Source of the DNA: Desulfurococcaceae archaeon
GTDB lineage: Archaea > Thermoproteota > Thermoprotei_A > Sulfolobales > Desulfurococcaceae
Direction of reading: 5' to 3'
DNA length: 36,279 nt
Assembly (NCBI GenBank): GCA_023269765.1
Contig: JAGDWH010000014.1
Span: 1-36,279, forward strand
In this document: piece by piece, positions 15,096 to 22,703 of the stretch
Numbering within the stretch: the first letter of the stretch is position 1
Layout of the letters: each line of letters opens with the position of its first letter
Position numbers and translations under genes: made by a program
The notes under the pieces: model-generated
What the model saw: the letters and a program-made list of their open reading frames with translations, nothing else
Database searches by the model: none
Told to the model about the DNA's origin: nothing

Positions 15096-15494
15096 TTGAG
15101 CAAAACTTACGAAACGGTAGGAAACTTGAAGATTGGCGGCTATGTCATAATTGACGGCGAGCCTTGCAGAATAATAGACATAAGCAAGGCTAAGACTGGA
15201 AAGCACGGTAGCGCAAAAGCCACAATAACAGCAGTAAGCCTCTTGACTAAGAGCAAAAAAGTGCTTGTAGCCCCGGTGGATGCCCAAGTAGAAGTCCCCA
15301 TAGTTGAAAAGCGCGTAGGCCAGATAATCTCGGATCTCGGCGATAGGTTCCAGGTAATGGATCTAGAGACTTTTGAAGTATTCGAAGTAGCAAAAGACGC
15401 TGTTGACGAGACGATCAAAGACAAGCTTTCTGTCGGAATCGAAGTAGAGTACTGGCAAGTTCTTGGTACGAGGATTATTGTGAGGCCTAGGTAG
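15096..15494 (+). CDS. eif5A: Translation initiation factor aIF5A
   Basis: The 132-residue archaeal homologue of eIF5A/EF-P, which relieves ribosome stalling at difficult peptide bonds. The N-terminal SH3-like domain ends in the loop [11 protein letters not shown], whose Lys36 (TGKHG) is the deoxyhypusine/hypusine site. The C-terminal OB domain runs from about 70 ([20 protein letters not shown]). Length is typical. The start is TTG 15096 with a strong GGTGGTG site 5 nt upstream; a TTG start for such an essential factor is noteworthy but well supported. The deoxyhypusine synthase gene is not in this window. Confidence 0.95.
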   Translation: MSKTYETVGNLKIGGYVIIDGEPCRIIDISKAKTGKHGSAKATITAVSLLTKSKKVLVAPVDAQVEVPIVEKRVGQIISDLGDRFQVMDLETFEVFEVAKDAVDETIKDKLSVGIEVEYWQVLGTRIIVRPR

Positions 15495-15513
15495 TTACCC
15501 CCAATCTGATGCT

Positions 15514-15551
15514 AAAAATCGCTCTTCGAGGCTGCCGAGCCCGATACTCGG
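15514..15551 (-). terminator. Candidate terminator after the reverse gyrase operon
   Basis: On the minus strand, just after the stop at 15555, a 5-bp hairpin CCGAG/CTCGG (arms 15547-15551 and 15535-15539) with a 7-nt loop is followed 16 nt later by T5 (15518-15514). It sits between the convergent aIF5A gene and the minus-strand operon. Archaeal termination relies mainly on the T run, so the hairpin may be incidental. Confidence 0.35.
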
Positions 15552-15554
15552 TTC

Positions 15555-15920
15555 TCATATGTCGTCTGGTATAAAGACCGGTTTTTCAGCTAGCGTTATT
15601 ATGGGTATGGATGAGCCGGGCTTTGGCTGTCGAGACAGCTCGTACTTCTCCTCTCCAGTATACACTATGATATAGTTTGCTTCTTCTATCGCCTTATCTC
15701 CTTCTTCAAATGCATAGTAGTAGAACAGGGGGACACCATAGTACTTGTAGTAGTCTCTGAATATGCCGAGTAACCCGACTACTACTTTATTTTTGTACTT
15801 GAATTTCACGAGGTATGCAAGTAGTTGATGTGGTATACTTGTTGATACCGCTAATCTCACTAGGTCCCCAAATGTCGCAGTTTTTATTGGTATAACCGTC
15901 GGAAGTTTTTCTTCGAGCAA
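15555..15920 (-). CDS. Unrecognised protein, distal gene of the reverse gyrase run
   Basis: I do not recognise a family. The 121-residue protein is a mixed alpha/beta sequence: TFGDLVRLAVSTSIPHQLLA is a likely helix pair, VVVGLLGIFRDYYKYY is hydrophobic with an aromatic-rich end, and VPLFYYYAFEEGDKAIEE and ANYIIVYTGEEKYEL follow. A tail of Pro-rich strands ends FIPDDI. There is no signal peptide, no zinc motif and no convincing membrane helix. The start TTG 15920 has AGGTG 7 nt upstream and lies 15 nt after the stop of the nitrilase-like gene, so it is probably the third gene of one transcript with reverse gyrase. Real coding is supported by the site and the compact spacing. Confidence 0.7.
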   Translation of the reverse strand: MLEEKLPTVIPIKTATFGDLVRLAVSTSIPHQLLAYLVKFKYKNKVVVGLLGIFRDYYKYYGVPLFYYYAFEEGDKAIEEANYIIVYTGEEKYELSRQPKPGSSIPIITLAEKPVFIPDDI

Positions 15921-15935
15921 TCCTGCACACCTGTT

Positions 15936-16823
15936 TCAAACCAACTTCACTCTACTTATACCGCGTCTGCGCCTTAAGTACGATGCGTAAATTTTTGCAA
16001 TTTTAATTAGTTGCTCATCAGCCACGCCTTTCGAGTGCATGTAGATGACTTTGTAGGGCAGTGTTAAAATGAAGTTATGAAGACTGCTGTCTGAGTACGT
16101 AGTGCCTAGGTCAGGCATTGCAACTGCTATGCTACAACTCGATGCCTCGTGCTCGCTAGATAGGGGGCTTTCGCAATTCACTCCTATTGTTGCTAAGCCT
16201 GCAAAAAAACTGAGAGAGCTGACGAGTTTTTCTAAATTATGGTGAGAAATGCTGCCCATAGGAGCTACTAGAAGTAACTGCGCGCCCAAGGTAGCCGCGA
16301 GCCTCGCGAGTTCAGGCATTAAAGCGTCTTCTCCGAGTAGAACTGTGAGTCTAAGACTACCTTCGCTGACTACTTCCACGCTGGATCCCTGGTTTATGCC
16401 CAGTAGCGCTTCTCGCTGAGAAACTAAGATCTTCCTCCCGAAGAATGTGCCGTGCCCGCTGTCATTAATTAGCATATTTGAGTAGTAGACTTTACCTCCA
16501 CGCCTCTCTAGAACACCAACTAGTACTATGTTAATGTGCTTGAGCTTTGCAAGCCCCGCGAAGGCTTTTACAAGCGGGTTTTTCGAGTGAAAGAAAACCT
16601 CTCTAGTATTCCCGGCCGCCGTGTTTTCGGAGAGCCTATGCAGGGTGTTAAAAGGGAGCACTATCGTCTTGACTCCTATCTGGCTTGCGTAGTCTATCAG
16701 TACCTTAACGTGCTTTACACTTTCACGAACAGAGCTTTCTTCTATGAACGGGTTTGCTACCCCCAGCCTGTAGCCACTTACGTTTTCTTGTAAGGTAATT
16801 ACCTTAATTGAACTACTAGACAT
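15936..16823 (-). CDS. Nitrilase-fold protein lacking the catalytic Glu and Cys (probable pseudoenzyme)
   Basis: The 295-residue protein follows the carbon-nitrogen hydrolase fold from end to end, but the catalytic triad is broken. The first-strand motif normally ending in Pro-Glu reads IVLPFNTL (Glu lost). The Lys is retained in FFGRKILVSQREALLG, as is the following Glu. The nucleophile motif, normally ICYD, reads VLLGEDALMPELARLAA, so the Cys is Gly. The next strand LLLVAPMG is normal. It should therefore not be an amidase and may act as a binding or regulatory protein. The ATG 16823 overlaps the reverse gyrase stop by 8 nt, with GTGATC close upstream; GTG 16832 is an alternative. Confidence 0.75.
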   Translation of the reverse strand: MSSSSIKVITLQENVSGYRLGVANPFIEESSVRESVKHVKVLIDYASQIGVKTIVLPFNTLHRLSENTAAGNTREVFFHSKNPLVKAFAGLAKLKHINIVLVGVLERRGGKVYYSNMLINDSGHGTFFGRKILVSQREALLGINQGSSVEVVSEGSLRLTVLLGEDALMPELARLAATLGAQLLLVAPMGSISHHNLEKLVSSLSFFAGLATIGVNCESPLSSEHEASSCSIAVAMPDLGTTYSDSSLHNFILTLPYKVIYMHSKGVADEQLIKIAKIYASYLRRRRGISRVKLV

Positions 16824-19800
16824 TACGATCACACACTTCGAGCTCGTTCTCTAGGCTCTTTTCAATTGCTTCACGCCTGTCCTCGCCCAGTATTCTCGCT
16901 TCAACTTCGTTGTATAGCTGGTTTAAGAGCTCTTGGTAGTCTAGTTCGCCTCTTTCTATCCTGTCCATGTTTTCCTCGAGCTTGCGCGTTACTTCGACGC
17001 TTACAATATCACCAAAGAACTCGCTCAAGAAATTGTACACTTGTATTCCCCGCTCCATGGCTACCAGCGCCTTACCTTTCTTTGAAGTCTTCACGTACTT
17101 TCTGTCTACAATGGTCTGGATTATCTTGGCATAAGTACTCGGTCTTCCAATGCCGTTTTCCTTCATCCATCTAACAACATCGTGGTACCGCGGAAGCGGG
17201 TGCTTTAGCACTTTAACACCTTCTTCTATATAGCCTGAAAGTGTGGTCCCCGGCTTGCCTAGGCTCTCGCACTGAACTTCGACGTTCTCGTATATCTCGA
17301 GATATCCCTTATCAACTATGTCAGTTATGACCTCCACTTCAAGCGGGTGCTCTAAGCTTCCTATCTTAACTTGGAGCTTCTGCTTCTTAACAGTGGCCGG
17401 CTTCATCTGACTTGCAATAAACCTCCTAAAGATGAGGTCGTACAGCCTTAGGTGATCTCTAGTTATTCTACCCACGACCACTATTGCGCCTTCGTGTATG
17501 AGCTCTGAGAGCCTGTCAGCGTCTACAGGCCTTGTGGGTCTTATTGCCTCGTGTGCGCCGCCGACGCCCCACGTTCTCGGCTTAAATACATCAGTGTAAT
17601 TTGGTCCATACCTATCTTCGAGGTACTGCCTTGCCACATCAATGCCTACGTCGCTTACTCTCGTGCTGTCCGTTCTGTGGTACGTTATTAGACCTGTCTC
17701 GAAGAGGTCTTGAGCTATGTCCATAGTCTTCATTGCTGAGAAGCCCAGTAGTCGCGACGCTTCTTCAAGTAGCATATCTGTTGTAAATGGCGGCGGCGGA
17801 TTTACTACTTCCTCGCGCTCTTCAACTACTTTTATCTCTACAGGCGGGTAGTCCTTGACCTTTCCTTTTAAGTCGATCATTCCTGCTTTCAGCGCATCTT
17901 CAAAGTTGAGTGTGACGGTTAGCCTCCTGCCACCTTCGACAACGACGTTCACGATGTACTTAGAGTACTCTGGCTTCTTGCTCTTTTCAAATTCTTCTAC
18001 AATAAAGCCCAGGACAGGGGTCTGTACTCTGCCCGCACTAAGGTTTCTGTTAGGATTGCAACAAACTTCTTTCACGTTTATCGACTCACCCAGCATTTCG
18101 CGCTTCTTATACAAGTAGTTCATGCAGTACTTTAACCACGCATATTTCTGCACGAGTTCTGATAGAGAGAAGCCAAGCCACCTGTCTTCAACGCGCCTTA
18201 CGATTTGAGCCTCCACAAGCCTGACATTGAAGTCTCTTGGATTAGTAAGTGCTTCGAGCAGGGCTCTTCTCGTGACTTCGTGAAATTCTACTCTCCGGAC
18301 TTCATTAGCATATGGCTCCAGAAGGACTCTCAGATCCCACGCAATTTTCTCTCCCTCGGCATCCGGGTCTGTACCTATGAGGACTTCGTCTACCTCGCTC
18401 GCCAGCTTTCTCAAGACCTCAATTATTTTCTGCTTTCTCTGCGCAGGCAACTCGCACTTGGGGCATTTATCGGTCTCGTCGGTAAACTGGTGCCCAGCTG
18501 GGCACTTCTTTATGTCTGTGTATATTGGTATGAACCTTCTAGAAGGCCCCCCGCCAATAGTAATTACCCCGTACAAGTGCCCGTGCTTTTCTGCTTCTGG
18601 CGGCCTAGGATCCACGACAAGTTCGTACACATGCCCGCCACTAGCTACTATAGTTAGCACATAGTTTCCAACAGTAACCTCGTATGCTTGCAGCCCCTCG
18701 CCAAAGACCCTTATGCTTGGCTTGCCGAAGAAGTTTGCTATGGTCTTAGCCTTGTTAGGGGATTCCACAATTAACATTGCTGTCTTGACTAACTCAAGCT
18801 GCTTCTCGGGCTTGACCTCACCTCTAGTGATTCTCGCGACTTCGGCTCTTTCACTCTCTATCTCCTTTACGAGCTCGTCTAGATTAAGCCCGCTGAAGTC
18901 GACGAATTTAAAGCCCTCGAAAATCCACCTCATTCTCCTTGCAAGACCCCTGAGCAATCTCTCGTCATCTACAACCACGACTGCGAGTCCCTTGGTAATT
19001 CCACCTGGATATAGTCTCGAACACCTGCCGCTTGCCTGTATGTAAGTCGCGACGTCAGGAATTAAGATGTACATTTCTTCGCCTTCTCTGACTATCGCGA
19101 CTTCGCCAATACCACTCAGCTTGTCCCAAACCTCTGGTTCTTTGAGCACTTCTCTCAGTAATTCGTATGCGCGGTAAAGGTCTACGAGAACAGGTGGCTC
19201 ATCGCCCTTCAATCCCGTTGCTACGACTTGGCTAAACAAGTCCCTCAACTTGAGGAGGGCTCCTAGACTTAGAGTTCTGAGTCTTTTTGAGAGCCTGCCT
19301 ACTAAAATATCTACTGCATTTTTTCTTTCTCCTTCGAGTACTTCTCTAACCAGCAAGAGCATTCTCAAAATATCTAGTGGCGAGACGTTCTCGAGCCTTG
19401 AGCTGAACTTGTGCCTAGGCACGCCCACGAACACAACGTACTTGGCTCTTTCTGGCAGGTCAAGCCCTCTAACCATTGTGCCATAGTATGTGGCTACTCC
19501 AACGAGAGCGTTTAGCTTGCCTGACGCAAAGTCCTCTATTAGCTTAATGCTTTTCTTAGCGTGAAAAGCCTCGGCTGCAATGCCTAGTTCCCTAAGCTTC
19601 GAGGCCAAGTGCTCAGCATACTCAACTCCCTTGTCGATCGGGACGAAGACTAAAATTCCGTCTTTTAATCTTAGGCACACCTCTATTGCCACGTCTTCTA
19701 CGCTCTTACCGGCCGGGTATAGGTAGGAGTCTACGACGTTCCTAATGGCCTCGGGCTTTGAGCCAGCTTCGAAGTCTAAGAATACTTTAAAGAGCTTTGG

Positions 19801-20808
19801 GTATACGCCGCGCGGTCTCCCAGTAGCGCTGTTAACTATTAGAATGGTTTCAATGGATTTCTTGGCCTTGTTGACGGCTTCATGCAGTTCCTGGATCCTG
19901 GATCTAAGCTTTTCTGCTTCTTCCTCTCGGGCAAGCGCCAACTTGGCTCTCAGCTTAATTAACTCCAAGCCCAGGTCTATGTCTTTGTCGTCGAATCCAA
20001 TTATGTTAAGCAGTCTTCTCACAGCCTTGCCGCTCCTTAGAACCGCGTCGACGTCGTCCATTACTATGAGCTCGTAAACGCCTCGCGGCATTTCTCCAGC
20101 GTGCTTGTGGAGGAACGCGCTTGTTGTTAGTAATATGTCGAAGTCGCCTTTCTTTATTCTTTCAATGAGCTCTTCGCGCTCTTTCTTGCCTAGTTTACCG
20201 TGGATACATATTACTCTAATGCAATTTCCCACTTCCTGTGAGCCTTCACTACACACTTGGAGCCCGGCATTTTCAGCAAACTGTAGTAGCCTCTTCCACG
20301 CCTGAAGCAATAGGGGTGTAGTTGGAAAAGCCAAGTATATTTTTTTGTTCTTCGACTTGGCTTCTTCGACTTTGTAGAGAGATGCTATTAGGGAAAAGAC
20401 CGTCTTGCCCATGCCTGTTGGAGCAATAATACTGAATGACTCGCGCCTCAGTAATCTCCTGGCCCAAGTCTTCTGAGCACTCCACATCTTAAAGCCTCTA
20501 GTGGCCTTCTCGAAGAAGTGCTCGAAGTCCCTGAACTTTTTTTCTTCTTCTAGAAGAGCCCTCAAGCGCCCTTCGCGCCTAATCATCGAGTAGAGGATTT
20601 TCATCCTCCTGAGCTTGTCACGGGCGGCATCTAAAATATCCCTGTAGCGTCTAAGCTCTTCCTCGGGTATGCACTCTTCACACGGTACTTTGAGTAACAG
20701 CCTAGAATCCGAAATAGGGCCCCCGCAGTTGGGGCACGCGTGCCTATATATCGCTCGAGTCGTGACTTCAGGCATGGCACCAATTGGGGTCTCCGTTTCT
20801 TTGACCAC
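16816..20808 (-). CDS. rgy: Reverse gyrase
   Basis: This ATP-dependent enzyme introduces positive supercoils and is the marker protein of hyperthermophiles. It has 1330 residues. An N-terminal zinc finger (C25, C28, C43, C46) is followed by the SF2 helicase-like half: P-loop APTGMGKT 129-136, DDVD 251-254, and QASGRCSRLY around 591-600. The type IA topoisomerase half begins at LIVESPNKAKTI (679-690), with TDPDAEGE 813-820 and catalytic Tyr1043 in ITYHRTDSTR. The second zinc element (C769, H773, C782, C785) has lost one usual Cys. A Lys/Glu-rich helical insert (about 285-322) lies in the helicase half. No intein motifs are seen. The start GTG 20808 has GAGGTG 6 nt upstream. Downstream genes overlap or follow closely. 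Confidence 0.97.
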   Translation of the reverse strand: MVKETETPIGAMPEVTTRAIYRHACPNCGGPISDSRLLLKVPCEECIPEEELRRYRDILDAARDKLRRMKILYSMIRREGRLRALLEEEKKFRDFEHFFEKATRGFKMWSAQKTWARRLLRRESFSIIAPTGMGKTVFSLIASLYKVEEAKSKNKKIYLAFPTTPLLLQAWKRLLQFAENAGLQVCSEGSQEVGNCIRVICIHGKLGKKEREELIERIKKGDFDILLTTSAFLHKHAGEMPRGVYELIVMDDVDAVLRSGKAVRRLLNIIGFDDKDIDLGLELIKLRAKLALAREEEAEKLRSRIQELHEAVNKAKKSIETILIVNSATGRPRGVYPKLFKVFLDFEAGSKPEAIRNVVDSYLYPAGKSVEDVAIEVCLRLKDGILVFVPIDKGVEYAEHLASKLRELGIAAEAFHAKKSIKLIEDFASGKLNALVGVATYYGTMVRGLDLPERAKYVVFVGVPRHKFSSRLENVSPLDILRMLLLVREVLEGERKNAVDILVGRLSKRLRTLSLGALLKLRDLFSQVVATGLKGDEPPVLVDLYRAYELLREVLKEPEVWDKLSGIGEVAIVREGEEMYILIPDVATYIQASGRCSRLYPGGITKGLAVVVVDDERLLRGLARRMRWIFEGFKFVDFSGLNLDELVKEIESERAEVARITRGEVKPEKQLELVKTAMLIVESPNKAKTIANFFGKPSIRVFGEGLQAYEVTVGNYVLTIVASGGHVYELVVDPRPPEAEKHGHLYGVITIGGGPSRRFIPIYTDIKKCPAGHQFTDETDKCPKCELPAQRKQKIIEVLRKLASEVDEVLIGTDPDAEGEKIAWDLRVLLEPYANEVRRVEFHEVTRRALLEALTNPRDFNVRLVEAQIVRRVEDRWLGFSLSELVQKYAWLKYCMNYLYKKREMLGESINVKEVCCNPNRNLSAGRVQTPVLGFIVEEFEKSKKPEYSKYIVNVVVEGGRRLTVTLNFEDALKAGMIDLKGKVKDYPPVEIKVVEEREEVVNPPPPFTTDMLLEEASRLLGFSAMKTMDIAQDLFETGLITYHRTDSTRVSDVGIDVARQYLEDRYGPNYTDVFKPRTWGVGGAHEAIRPTRPVDADRLSELIHEGAIVVVGRITRDHLRLYDLIFRRFIASQMKPATVKKQKLQVKIGSLEHPLEVEVITDIVDKGYLEIYENVEVQCESLGKPGTTLSGYIEEGVKVLKHPLPRYHDVVRWMKENGIGRPSTYAKIIQTIVDRKYVKTSKKGKALVAMERGIQVYNFLSEFFGDIVSVEVTRKLEENMDRIERGELDYQELLNQLYNEVEARILGEDRREAIEKSLENELEVCDRNV

Positions 20809-20847
20809 TACAACACCTCATTCCGTGAAATCTGCTTGATTAATCAG

Positions 20848-20862
20848 TTTTAAAGCTTTTCG
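20848..20862 (-). promoter_or_regulatory. Strong archaeal promoter (BRE and TATA) of reverse gyrase
   Basis: On the minus strand CCGAAAAG (BRE-like) runs straight into CTTTAAAA (box 20855-20848). Start is predicted near 20823, with a leader of about 15 nt that contains GAGGTG before GTG 20808. This is one of the clearest promoters in the window. The remaining 20863-20986 stretch, after the symporter stop, shows no gene; short GC-rich inverted repeats there are unremarkable. Confidence 0.6.
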
Positions 20863-20986
20863 GGAATTTGGCCTTCGGTGCTACGCTACTGCATGCGGCA
20901 GCACTCAGCAATCACTTAGCAGCCTGTTTGAGTAATCCATGGCGATTGCGCAATTCTATTGCTAGATGTTCTATTGTCCTTGTCTT

Positions 20987-22429
20987 TTAATAGGGACGCC
21001 AACGACCGCTGATTGAGTCAGCGAAATAGCCGGTCAACAGTATAGTAGTGGATGTTGCTAAGATCCACGCAGATATCGGAATGCCGAGCACTTGGCCTAG
21101 CAGGGTTCCACGAGGACCCAGCTTTACCGCAAAAGCCACCGCCATGATAGAGCCTGCTATAAGTGCGGCTTTACTTGCCACTTTCGTCGCTTTTCTGATG
21201 TTGCGGTAAAAGTAAATGCCGAGGATCGTTACGGGTGCGAGAGGTAAAAGTATTACCGACGTCAAGACAGACAAGTCGACAATAAAGCCTGGGCGCGTGA
21301 AGGCTACGAGGCCCGCGAGCGCTACGAGCACGGCATCAAGGATCCTGGCAAGCCATAGCCTCTCGCCGCTCTTAATGCTAGAGATTATGCTGCCCGAGAC
21401 TGCTAGTACTATGCTGTTAGCTGTCGACACGGCTGCTGCTATTATTGAAACGGCTACTAGCGATCCGACAAGCGGGTGCATCAAGCCTAACAGGTATGGC
21501 GTGACCATGTCGTGCTGCTCAATTCTAGGCAACACACCCAGCATTGTTAAACCCGCTGTAGTTAATCCCACGAGAACCACTATTATCGTGTACGCGAAGC
21601 CATAAGCGAAGAAATACACCGCCCCCCTCCTAAAGCTCCGGTCGTCTTTGGCGAAGTAGAGCCTCACAACCACCTGCGGGTTAGTCACCGCGAAGAACAT
21701 CCATGGCAGTGTGTAAGCGATGAAAACTCCTGGTCTCCAAAAGCCTGCTATACCGAGGTGCCCGCTTTCAGCTAGCACTGAAAACACCTCGCTTAAGCTC
21801 GTGCCACGAGTTGGAATGAAGAAGTAGAGGATCCACACTACGTAGATTGCAGCAGACGAGAGCATTATGATGCCCTGGTAGAGGTCTGTTAAGGCTACGC
21901 TCCACACACCAGCCACTACTATCCACGCGTAGATAAGCAATAAAGATGCGAGAAGCGCTTCTGCCTCGCCTAGCCCACCATAACTGAATATTACCTTCAA
22001 CCCAAGAACTTGCGCTGATAGGTACGGTATCATAGCAAACAAGTAAATAACTGATACGAGTAGCGAAAGGGCCCTGCTACCATAGAGGTCGCCTATCATT
22101 TGTGAAGGCGAAATCCATGCCCTTTCTCTCGAGAGCCTCCATATCTCATAGCCCACAGTCGACAACAGAAACATCGTTGCAGCGAGATAGGCCAGCTCGA
22201 ATCCAAGTGCACCAATACCAGTCTTGTAGGTTAAACCAACCAGACCTATCATCATGAACGCGCTGTAAGTAGTTGCCGCGTAAGTCCCAGCAAACACTAC
22301 TGCGCCCAGCCGCCCACTAGTAGTGTAGTAGTCTCTTAGAGTGCCCAAGAAGAACTTTCTCGACAAAATAGCAATGAGCGTGCCGAGTACTATGTAAGCC
22401 ACGAACAAGCAGGCGAATTCCACGCTCAC
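20987..22429 (-). CDS. Sodium:solute symporter family (SSS) permease
   Basis: The protein (480 aa) has about 13 hydrophobic segments and belongs to the SSS/PutP-PanF transporter family. N-terminal parts such as DYYTTSGRLGAVVFAGTYAA and TTYSAFMMIGLVGLTYKTGI are family-typical. ITDLYQG-like ALTDLYQGIIM, NPQVVVRLYFAKDDRSFRRG and VSTANSIVLAVSGSI are the conserved core motifs near the sodium sites. The substrate cannot be read from sequence. GTG 22429 is preferred because GAGGTGAG stands 5 nt upstream; GTG 22438, overlapping the upstream stop as GTGA, is the alternative. It forms an operon with the small DUF3311-like gene and is probably regulated by the divergent binding-protein-like regulator. 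Confidence 0.87.
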   Translation of the reverse strand: MSVEFACLFVAYIVLGTLIAILSRKFFLGTLRDYYTTSGRLGAVVFAGTYAATTYSAFMMIGLVGLTYKTGIGALGFELAYLAATMFLLSTVGYEIWRLSRERAWISPSQMIGDLYGSRALSLLVSVIYLFAMIPYLSAQVLGLKVIFSYGGLGEAEALLASLLLIYAWIVVAGVWSVALTDLYQGIIMLSSAAIYVVWILYFFIPTRGTSLSEVFSVLAESGHLGIAGFWRPGVFIAYTLPWMFFAVTNPQVVVRLYFAKDDRSFRRGAVYFFAYGFAYTIIVVLVGLTTAGLTMLGVLPRIEQHDMVTPYLLGLMHPLVGSLVAVSIIAAAVSTANSIVLAVSGSIISSIKSGERLWLARILDAVLVALAGLVAFTRPGFIVDLSVLTSVILLPLAPVTILGIYFYRNIRKATKVASKAALIAGSIMAVAFAVKLGPRGTLLGQVLGIPISAWILATSTTILLTGYFADSISGRWRPY

Positions 22430-22434
22430 ACCGC

Positions 22435-22632
22435 TCACCTCGCCTTTGTTTCTTGCTGTTTAAGCCACGCAAGTGCTAGCAAGCCGGATAAGAGTGTTGT
22501 TGAAATCCAAAACAAGGCCAAAGAAGCACTTCTAGTATTTGCAAGAAAGACGTAGGGGATTATGTAAAAGCTCACCAGCACGAGTAGCTGAATGATTAGG
22601 TATGTCCTTTGATGCATTCGAACATCGAACAT
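22435..22632 (-). CDS. Small DUF3311-like membrane subunit of the symporter
   Basis: A 65-residue protein with two membrane helices (about 10-29, YLIIQLLVLVSFYIIPYVF; 37-57, LALFWISTTLLSGLLALAWL) and a short charged tail. Small DUF3311-type proteins commonly precede SSS permeases, and this one overlaps the permease by 4 nt if GTG 22438 is used. It is therefore probably a transporter subunit or assembly factor; membership of DUF3311 itself is tentative. The start ATG 22632 lies inside the candidate operator (22617-22641). The ATG five codons on has no better site. Confidence 0.72.
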   Translation of the reverse strand: MFDVRMHQRTYLIIQLLVLVSFYIIPYVFLANTRSASLALFWISTTLLSGLLALAWLKQQETKAR

Positions 22633-22641
22633 GTGTTCGAT
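22617..22641. promoter_or_regulatory. Candidate operator: tandem and inverted TCGAACA repeats
   Basis: The plus strand carries TCGAACA twice in direct tandem (22618-22624 and 22625-22631), then TG, then the inverted copy TGTTCGA (22634-22640). The inner pair forms an 8-bp perfect inverted repeat, ATCGAACA/TGTTCGAT, with a 2-nt spacer. It covers the start codon of the small membrane protein and lies at about +5 to +30 of the predicted minus-strand transcript. A bound protein there would block the transporter operon. The divergent regulator is the obvious candidate to bind it. Confidence 0.55.
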
Positions 22642-22670
22642 CCCAAATGCAACATAATAGGGGGCTCGGG

Positions 22671-22678
22671 TTTAAAAG
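22671..22678. promoter_or_regulatory. Putative shared TATA box between the transporter operon and its regulator
   Basis: TTTAAAAG (plus) and CTTTTAAA (minus). The plus direction predicts transcription start at about 22703, one base before ATG 22704, so the regulator mRNA would be leaderless. The minus direction predicts about 22646 and a 14-nt leader to ATG 22632. The whole divergent gap is 71 nt, leaving little room for a second box. Confidence 0.5.
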
Positions 22679-22703
22679 CTTTGACGACAAGGCAGGGGGC
22701 TCG

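Noticed and set aside
16816..20808. Possible intein in reverse gyrase because of its length (1330 aa)
   Set aside because: The helicase and topoisomerase motifs run in normal order without an inserted block carrying splicing or endonuclease motifs. The extra length is spread over helical inserts.
20863..20986. Possible C/D box RNA (GTGATTG followed by CTGAG) in the gap before reverse gyrase
   Set aside because: Box C is imperfect, the two boxes are only a few nucleotides apart, and there is no terminal stem.
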